This document shows, one piece after another, positions 59,663 through 64,000 of a DNA stretch of 64,000 nucleotides; position 1 is the stretch's first letter, and every line of letters starts with the position of its first letter. The position numbers and the translations under genes were made by a program. The notes under the pieces were generated by a model, which did no database searches, was not told where the DNA came from, and worked only from the letters and a program-made list of their open reading frames with translations. The stretch lies in IMG/VR virus record IMGVR_UViG_3300042988_001700, positions 1 to 64,000 of that record; one strand, 5' to 3'. This DNA is from a virus.

Positions 59663-59932
59663 TTAAAGTGAAAACCTGCTGCCGCACTCTGGACAGAAAT
59701 TCCACACGACGCTCACTCCACTCCCACCACAAACCTGACATGGCTTGAATTGCGTGTTAGGCGTAGTGCCCAACTCCACAGTTTTAAGAGCGCGAATTTG
59801 ATCGCACAAAATAGCAAAGTTGTCATAATGATAAGCCATAGATTGACCGAGCGACTCTCGAACCTTGTTCTCCGCCACCATACCATCGCGCTCTGTTATC
59901 AAAGCCTGTAATTCTATAAAGTTGTTTTCCAC
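59663..59932 (-). CDS. Hypothetical protein with zinc-ribbon tail
   Basis: An 89-residue protein from GTG 59932, chosen because AGGAG lies upstream; the frame is open further but runs into the RNA-like block. The C-terminal FKPCQVCGGSGV...FCPECGSR is a CxxC...CxxC ribbon. A helical N-terminal part precedes. Function unknown. Confidence 0.55.
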   Translation of the reverse strand: MENNFIELQALITERDGMVAENKVRESLGQSMAYHYDNFAILCDQIRALKTVELGTTPNTQFKPCQVCGGSGVSVVWNFCPECGSRFSL

Positions 59933-59962
59933 GATCGCGCTCCTATAAGTTAAAGGAATTTC

Positions 59963-60028
59963 GCCCAACGTTTTCCGCACTCCAGAACGTGAGGTATTTT
60001 ACCAGTAGAGCTACCCCGCATTTTGGGC
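59963..60028 (-). ncRNA. Degenerate tRNA-like or structured RNA element
   Basis: GCCCAA/TTGGGC closes 66 bases on the minus strand. Its interior resembles a tRNA D arm (GTAGCTCTACTGGTA) and an anticodon-like arm with loop GTTCTGGA, but no proper T arm or complete acceptor is present. Possibly a decayed tRNA. Confidence 0.35.
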
Positions 60029-60070
60029 TGCGGTTGTTGTAAGATGTATGCGGTTCTTCCATAATTTTCA

Positions 60071-60176
60071 GCGCGGCTAATACTCGTTCTACACTTTCTC
60101 CGGCAGTGTTGCCATCATGGGACCCGTTAACTACGAGATGTTGGTTATCCCCTTACGGGACAAGTGGGGGCCGCGC
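60071..60176 (-). ncRNA. Structured RNA element B
   Basis: 106 bases closed by GCGCGGC/GCCGCGC. It shares with element A the CCCGT/ACGGG stem, the segment GTTAACT and the motif CAAGTGG (plus-strand reading). A pseudoknot TCCCC/GGGGG (60148-60152 with 60166-60170) replaces TCCCG/CGGGA of element A. It sits in a gene-free gap of 280 bp (59933-60212). Confidence 0.6.
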
Positions 60177-60212
60177 CTACAATTTCAAAGAACCGCATAT
60201 TTCTTACAACGT

Positions 60213-60470
60213 TCAGCCAACACTGCGCGACAGTTTGCGCGACGGATGCACTGAACACTCCGCACCCATACACGCACCGTTAAATCGCATATACCCACAA
60301 TTCTTACCATATAAAGCGCAAATTTCGACGCTTGGCTTGTTGGACGCTGCAAACTTTTTTTCCAAATAAAGCCAGGCCGCTTTCGCTGCTTGTTTCTGCG
60401 CAATAGGATAGCACAGCCAATCGTGTTTTTGCTTCCACCACTCTTCGAAACGCTCATCTTCAGCGGCCAT
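60213..60470 (-). CDS. Hypothetical protein
   Basis: An 85-residue protein from ATG 60470 (TTGGAG five bases upstream). Trp-rich start (FEEWWKQKHDWLCY), helical middle, then five cysteines towards the end (ICALYGKNCGY, ACMGAECSVH). Function unknown. Confidence 0.55.
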   Translation of the reverse strand: MAAEDERFEEWWKQKHDWLCYPIAQKQAAKAAWLYLEKKFAASNKPSVEICALYGKNCGYMRFNGACMGAECSVHPSRKLSRSVG

Positions 60471-60500
60471 AAGAACTCCAAAGAAAAAGTTTATTGCATT

Positions 60501-60513
60501 CCAACTTGACAAA
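60501..60513 (-). repeat. Leader repeat, copy 1
   Basis: Exact 13-base sequence TTTGTCAAGTTGG (minus) preceded by GGCATACA. It lies about 30 bases before the start at 60470. The same sequence occurs 271 bp away in the leader of the next gene upstream. Confidence 0.6.
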
Positions 60514-60525
60514 TGTATGCCGTGC

Positions 60526-60732
60526 TTACACTACTGGTTTCCATTTAGCACAAACACCTGCCTGCATGCTACATTCTTTATTGCCACAACTGATGCAGCA
60601 TGGCATACTTTGTTTGTTGGTTGACTGTTGAGCGAGTACAGCGGTTTTCAGAGTTTGCCACTCCTCGCAATCGCGAACAAGAACGTACTGTGATAAAAAC
60701 TTTTCAAACATACCAACCTCTATGTCTAACAC
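60526..60732 (-). CDS. Small Cys-rich protein
   Basis: A 68-residue protein from GTG 60732 behind AGGAG. CCISCGNKECSM and AGVCAKW give five cysteines, consistent with a zinc-binding tail; the N-terminus is helical. Function unknown. Confidence 0.55.
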   Translation of the reverse strand: MLDIEVGMFEKFLSQYVLVRDCEEWQTLKTAVLAQQSTNKQSMPCCISCGNKECSMQAGVCAKWKPVV

Positions 60733-60771
60733 GGTAAACTCCTACGAAAAAATTTAAGAGCGAAATCGCAA

Positions 60772-60784
60772 CCAACTTGACAAA
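60772..60784 (-). repeat. Leader repeat, copy 2
   Basis: TTTGTCAAGTTGG (minus) preceded by GGCACAC, about 40 bases before the GTG at 60732, and followed by a GCGA/TCGC hairpin and a T-run. It matches the copy at 60501-60513. Confidence 0.6.
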
Positions 60785-60792
60785 GTGTGCCA

Positions 60793-62391
60793 TTAACCAC
60801 ATTTAATTTCAATATCATCAAAAACAACCGGAATCAACTCTTTAAACTTTTTAAGCATCGGAATCGTAAGCTCAAGCATCTGAGGATGTGGCTTTCCACT
60901 TTCCCCGGCAGCACGCAACTTAAAAAACTTGCGCCACTCCCTCAAATTTGCAGTTAAAAACATCTCGGTCTTTGTGCTCCTATTCAGGACCGACCGCGCC
61001 ATCTGGGGAGATTCACCAAGCTCTATCAATTTAAGATAGCTCTTTTCAGCGCTCTTGCACGCATCAATCCATACCGAAGCCGATTCCGGGTTCTTAAAAT
61101 GCTCAATAGGATCAATGAACGTAACTGAATTATCAAATTTGTCCTTTGAATAGTTGCAGTTATGAACAACGACACCGTTAGACACAAAATTTTTAAAATC
61201 AGACATAACAGACACATCATAAACATCTACAAACCCAACCGATTCTATTGATACAATTTTATCAAAAAATATAGTTTCCAAATTTTTCGAATGAATTCTA
61301 AAATGACACGAAGCACAAGTAGTTATTAAATTCTCTACAGCATTATTATTGCGATCACCATCTACGTGATGAACATTTAGTCCAGTTTCAGAAGAGCATA
61401 TTTCGCATTTGTTTTTTTGTATTTTTCTATAAGACCCTTTTCCAAGTTTATACAATCTATCTTTTTTTTGTTTTCCAGTATAACGACCCTCATTCCAATG
61501 GTTTTCACGTAAAGAATTTATTTGTCTTTTTACCCTTTCGTCCGAACCGTCCAACCCAGCGTTCCAAGGTTTTCTGCCAATATTAAAATAGCTTTTTGGT
61601 TTTTTTGGCAACTTATGTTTTCTAACCCAACTCTTAATAGCAGACAACCCAAAGCCAAACTCTCTACTTATATCTACTGCCGTTTTGTTCAACACATTAT
61701 ACTGGTTATATAGCCAATCCCTGTTCTTATAAAGAAGACAAGACCCATTTACGGCGACGCATCCACCAACAAGCAACTCCTTGACTGCCACATATCCGTA
61801 ATCAGTATATATTTTATGATCAGCAGTAGCTACAATAGAATACCCCAAAAAAGTATTTATTTTAATAACAGGCTTTACTCCAGAATAAAAAATATCGTTG
61901 ATTTTACAAAATTGCAACTCTCCAGTGCGCTCATTATATTGACGTATTCCAATTCTTTTCCACGAACCATTACAAGAATTTATCTTCTTTTTATACAAAT
62001 CACTTAGCGTTAATCCATAATGAGGATTTTTTGTGGTTAGTTTCATGTTTCCAGCAACACAGTATCTCGTACTTTCTTGCGATACCCCCGGATTCCATTC
62101 CATATCGAATACAAAATCGTCATCAACATGGACAAGCCGATGCCTAGTCCACTCCTGGCTCACGCCAAGGTCGCAAATAACCTTGACACTAACAGAAACA
62201 TGCTCAAGCATCGATTCGTGCCCACCGTCTATCGCGTGACTTTTAACAAAAGAATACGCAGGGTTTATTCCCGGCAAACAACCATCTTTAGAAGACTTGT
62301 AACAGGTCCTTCCGGCCTCCTCAATATGATTAAGAGCAATAAATCCCGGAAATAACATTTTTACAGTGAACTCAGAAAGCATAATATTCAT
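60793..62391 (-). CDS. thyX: FAD-dependent thymidylate synthase (ThyX) with intein
   Basis: A 532-residue precursor; ATG 62391 overlaps the upstream stop (CGATGA). After splicing the enzyme has 231 residues. Motifs: GHESMLEHVSVSV, EWTRHR and GVSQESTRY, then CNYSKDKF and NLREWRKFF. The signature RHR and SQESTRY are separated by about 15 extra residues (usual spacing is a few). It makes dTMP from dUMP with FAD and folate, supporting phage DNA synthesis. The intein sits directly after STRY. Early region. Confidence 0.9.
   Translation of the reverse strand: MNIMLSEFTVKMLFPGFIALNHIEEAGRTCYKSSKDGCLPGINPAYSFVKSHAIDGGHESMLEHVSVSVKVICDLGVSQEWTRHRLVHVDDDFVFDMEWNPGVSQESTRYCVAGNMKLTTKNPHYGLTLSDLYKKKINSCNGSWKRIGIRQYNERTGELQFCKINDIFYSGVKPVIKINTFLGYSIVATADHKIYTDYGYVAVKELLVGGCVAVNGSCLLYKNRDWLYNQYNVLNKTAVDISREFGFGLSAIKSWVRKHKLPKKPKSYFNIGRKPWNAGLDGSDERVKRQINSLRENHWNEGRYTGKQKKDRLYKLGKGSYRKIQKNKCEICSSETGLNVHHVDGDRNNNAVENLITTCASCHFRIHSKNLETIFFDKIVSIESVGFVDVYDVSVMSDFKNFVSNGVVVHNCNYSKDKFDNSVTFIDPIEHFKNPESASVWIDACKSAEKSYLKLIELGESPQMARSVLNRSTKTEMFLTANLREWRKFFKLRAAGESGKPHPQMLELTIPMLKKFKELIPVVFDDIEIKCG
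61159..62061 (-). mobile_element. ThyX intein with HNH endonuclease
   Basis: A 301-codon intein: Cys1 (CVAGN), block B TADH, block F VDVYDVSV and terminal VVVHN before Cys. The insert carries an HTH-like segment (VDISREFGFGLSAIKSW), a NUMOD-like KPWNAGL motif and an HNH domain (CEICSSETGLNVHHVDGDRN, then CASCHFRIH). The homing enzyme is therefore HNH type, different from the two LAGLIDADG inteins in terL. Confidence 0.9.
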
Positions 62392-62990
62392 CGTACACCA
62401 ACCTCGTCGGACAACAAGAGTATTAACGCACTGATCTTTCCCATACAGTCCCAAGCCTTCCTGATGTGCGCCTGAATGCTTCCGCGACTATTTTCACCAG
62501 CAGCACTTCTAACCACGGTCAACTTCTCTGATTCTATTTGATATATAAGGCACAGCCTTTCACACGCTCTAACAACACTGGTAGTGTCTTGATATTTATT
62601 AAGCAATAACCAGTGCATATAGCGTATCTGATCATCACAATCCATTTCAGCCGTCTTCTTGTATAAAACATTCGAATACAATAGCGACCGAACAGCGGCA
62701 ATATCACGATCGAATTGGTCTATAACTATACCCTCCGGGCTTTTTGGATCTATTGTCACCATCCGCATAGACACATTGGCAGAAGGAACAGCGACCGGAT
62801 CTTTTTTTGCACGATCAAGCGCAATAGAATCATCAAGACGCTTCTTTTCGACAGAAGCCTTATAAGCAGCTTCAGCATCACCAAAACCAGAAACATCGAT
62901 AGCAGGAACGCGACGATTCATAACCACCGAACCATCACCAGAGAAAGACACCAACGAAAAGCACAAAACAAACAAAAAAACCTTAAACAT
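62388..62990 (-). CDS. Secreted or periplasmic protein
   Basis: A 200-residue protein with signal peptide MFKVFLFVLCFSLVSFSG, then a helical, Asp/Lys-rich mature part (YKASVEKKRLDDSIALDR) and a C-terminal helical domain with several Cys. GGAGG precedes ATG 62990. It is first after the promoter at 63155-63183 and is translationally linked to thyX. Confidence 0.65.
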   Translation of the reverse strand: MFKVFLFVLCFSLVSFSGDGSVVMNRRVPAIDVSGFGDAEAAYKASVEKKRLDDSIALDRAKKDPVAVPSANVSMRMVTIDPKSPEGIVIDQFDRDIAAVRSLLYSNVLYKKTAEMDCDDQIRYMHWLLLNKYQDTTSVVRACERLCLIYQIESEKLTVVRSAAGENSRGSIQAHIRKAWDCMGKISALILLLSDEVGVR

Positions 62991-63154
62991 AAAACCTCCA
63001 AAAAAAATAAATTAAAAAAACGTGTATGCTACGTTCAGTGTGGCGTGCTATTTAGATCCAGCATTCCCGGAACAGAACACGCACCGCATAAGTCGTCACC
63101 TATTTTTTCACCAGCACCTATAGTCGCATACACATTAGATATTAACATGCCATT

Positions 63155-63183
63155 AATATAACTAATGGAGATTATATTGTCAA
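63155..63183 (-). promoter_or_regulatory. Phage promoter, leftward
   Basis: TTGACA, 17 bp, TATATT; spacer ATATAAT...AGT. It would start transcription of the secreted-protein and thyX genes. Confidence 0.8.
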
Positions 63184-63207
63184 GTTACTTGTTTTCTATT
63201 TTAAAAT

Positions 63208-63285
63208 AAAAAAAGCCCTTGCTTTTCACTATCCTACGCACGCTCTCCGGCGGGTATATTTCCATAGGATTAGATACGCAAGGGC
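63208..63285 (-). terminator. Terminator with embedded structured RNA
   Basis: On the minus strand GCCCTTGC pairs with GCAAGGGC over a long interior that contains a nested ATCCTA/TAGGAT stem, and is followed by seven T. It ends the coiled-coil gene 24 bp upstream. The nested stem and GC-rich core suggest a small RNA may be released here. Confidence 0.65.
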
Positions 63286-63309
63286 ACCTACACAGGCACT
63301 ACTGGCCGT

Positions 63310-64000
63310 TTATTTTGTCAACATAGTAATAACATGACGAACATTTACCGCTGCAACGCGAAGCCACATTGAATGATCATGGTCGGTATCGGCAAACTTG
63401 TCAGCGGCAATACCAAGTTCGCAAGCGATTATGTTCAGTGTTTCGACAGCCTCTTCGTTTCCCTTGGAAGACAAAGCCTTTATCTCGTCCAACTTTTTTT
63501 TGGCAGCAATCTCTGAATTGCGCTTTTCGTCTTCGACGCGCTTTCTTTCGATAGCAGCATTCCTTTCTGCCAATTCTCTTTGCGCCTTTATTTCAGCATC
63601 AGCCTTTGCCTTCTGGTCGCGAAGAAGCTTTTCGGACGCCTCTTTTTGACGATTGATTTCTGCTTCTGCATCTTGCCTTGCCTTTTGCGCTTCCATTTTA
63701 GCCTGAGCCTCCTTGCGCATAGCCTCTCTTTCGGCAGCCTCTCTTTCATGGCGCTCTTTTGCTATAACGCGCTCTCGCTCTTCGGCCTCACGACGCAACC
63801 GATCATTTTCGAGCTGCATGGCGTACCTGGCTTCCGCCTCCGCCTTTTCTTTTGCAACGCGCTCATGCTCTAAGCGTGCTGCCTCGACATCAGCCAACCG
63901 CTTTTCCTCCTGCTTGGCAAGTATCTCGACGTACTTTTCCTGCTTCTCAAGGTACTCTTCTATCGGCTCTATCAATTCAGTCAATGTTTTGGCTATTCGG
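63310..64000 (-). CDS. Long coiled-coil protein, N-terminus beyond window
   Basis: An open frame from the right edge to 63310, at least 229 residues. Residues up to about 160 are a nearly uninterrupted coiled coil rich in Glu, Ala, Arg and Lys (for example ERVIAKERHEREAAEREA). A C-terminal globular part (ACELGIAADKFADTDHDH) follows. The real start lies outside the window; an in-frame TTG is present but the frame stays open. The function is unknown. Confidence 0.7.
   Translation of the reverse strand, partial: RIAKTLTELIEPIEEYLEKQEKYVEILAKQEEKRLADVEAARLEHERVAKEKAEAEARYAMQLENDRLRREAEERERVIAKERHEREAAEREAMRKEAQAKMEAQKARQDAEAEINRQKEASEKLLRDQKAKADAEIKAQRELAERNAAIERKRVEDEKRNSEIAAKKKLDEIKALSSKGNEEAVETLNIIACELGIAADKFADTDHDHSMWLRVAAVNVRHVITMLTK

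Noticed and set aside
57372-60176. Twister ribozyme in elements A and B (plus-strand reading)
   Set aside because: The AAGTGG-GGG end and a UAA after the stem of element B resemble a twister, but element A lacks the matching 5' side and the direction is uncertain. Not claimed.

Overview
The window is a 64 kb piece of a tailed double-stranded DNA bacteriophage genome, cut through a gene at both ends. Evidence for this is a complete head-building and packaging set (portal, scaffold-like protein, major capsid protein, small and large terminase), a very large fibre protein, densely packed genes with ATGA, TAATG and GTGA start/stop overlaps, and many tiny accessory genes. No integrase, CI-type repressor pair, DNA polymerase or recognisable endolysin was seen. 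The portal-scaffold-capsid-adaptor-hub order, with no tail sheath, tube or tape-measure gene recognised, fits a podovirus-like particle (inference). Shine-Dalgarno sites of GGAG type and TTGACA/TATATT promoters point to a host using an ordinary sigma-70-like system. The host cannot be named from the sequence.

Almost everything is transcribed on the minus strand, so read from right to left. (1) 64.0-55.2 kb: early or accessory region of small genes, a coiled-coil protein, secreted proteins, an intein-containing thymidylate synthase ThyX, a cytosine-methylase-like gene, one tRNA-like gene and several structured non-coding RNAs. (2) 53.1-55.1 kb: the only plus-strand operon, nine small genes including an HTH protein, fired from a promoter divergent from the leftward one at 53.04 kb and ended by a terminator at 55.15 kb. 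(3) 53.0-46.3 kb: MazG-like pyrophosphohydrolase, DPP-motif methyltransferase, zinc-ribbon proteins, a secreted protein, then terS. (4) 46.3-42.2 kb: terL, interrupted by two inteins at its two ATPase motifs. (5) 42-39 kb: small membrane and zinc-ribbon proteins. (6) 39.0-30.5 kb: a metabolic cassette with three radical SAM enzymes (one with a B12-type domain), four or five glycosyltransferase-like proteins and a minimal two-subunit thiamine-diphosphate enzyme. (7) 30.4-20.9 kb: portal, scaffold, capsid, adaptor and hub. (8) 20.9-13.3 kb: short fibre or baseplate-like proteins, two PKD-type modules, and a second glycan cassette (three glycosyltransferases and a methyltransferase). (9) 13.3-1 kb: a 2,553-residue fibre with a roughly 500-residue Ser-Pro tract, then large virion-internal-type proteins.

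The most interesting reading is that the phage carries its own glycan-building pathway and places part of it directly upstream of a fibre with a mucin-like Ser/Thr/Pro domain. Virion-protein glycosylation is a reasonable but unproven hypothesis. Other strong signals are an intein with class 3 (W-C-T) hallmarks in the terminase P-loop, a second degenerate nuclease-like domain at the terminase C-terminus, a family of near-identical promoters, and two related structured RNAs (57.4 and 60.1 kb) with a compensating pseudoknot pairing.
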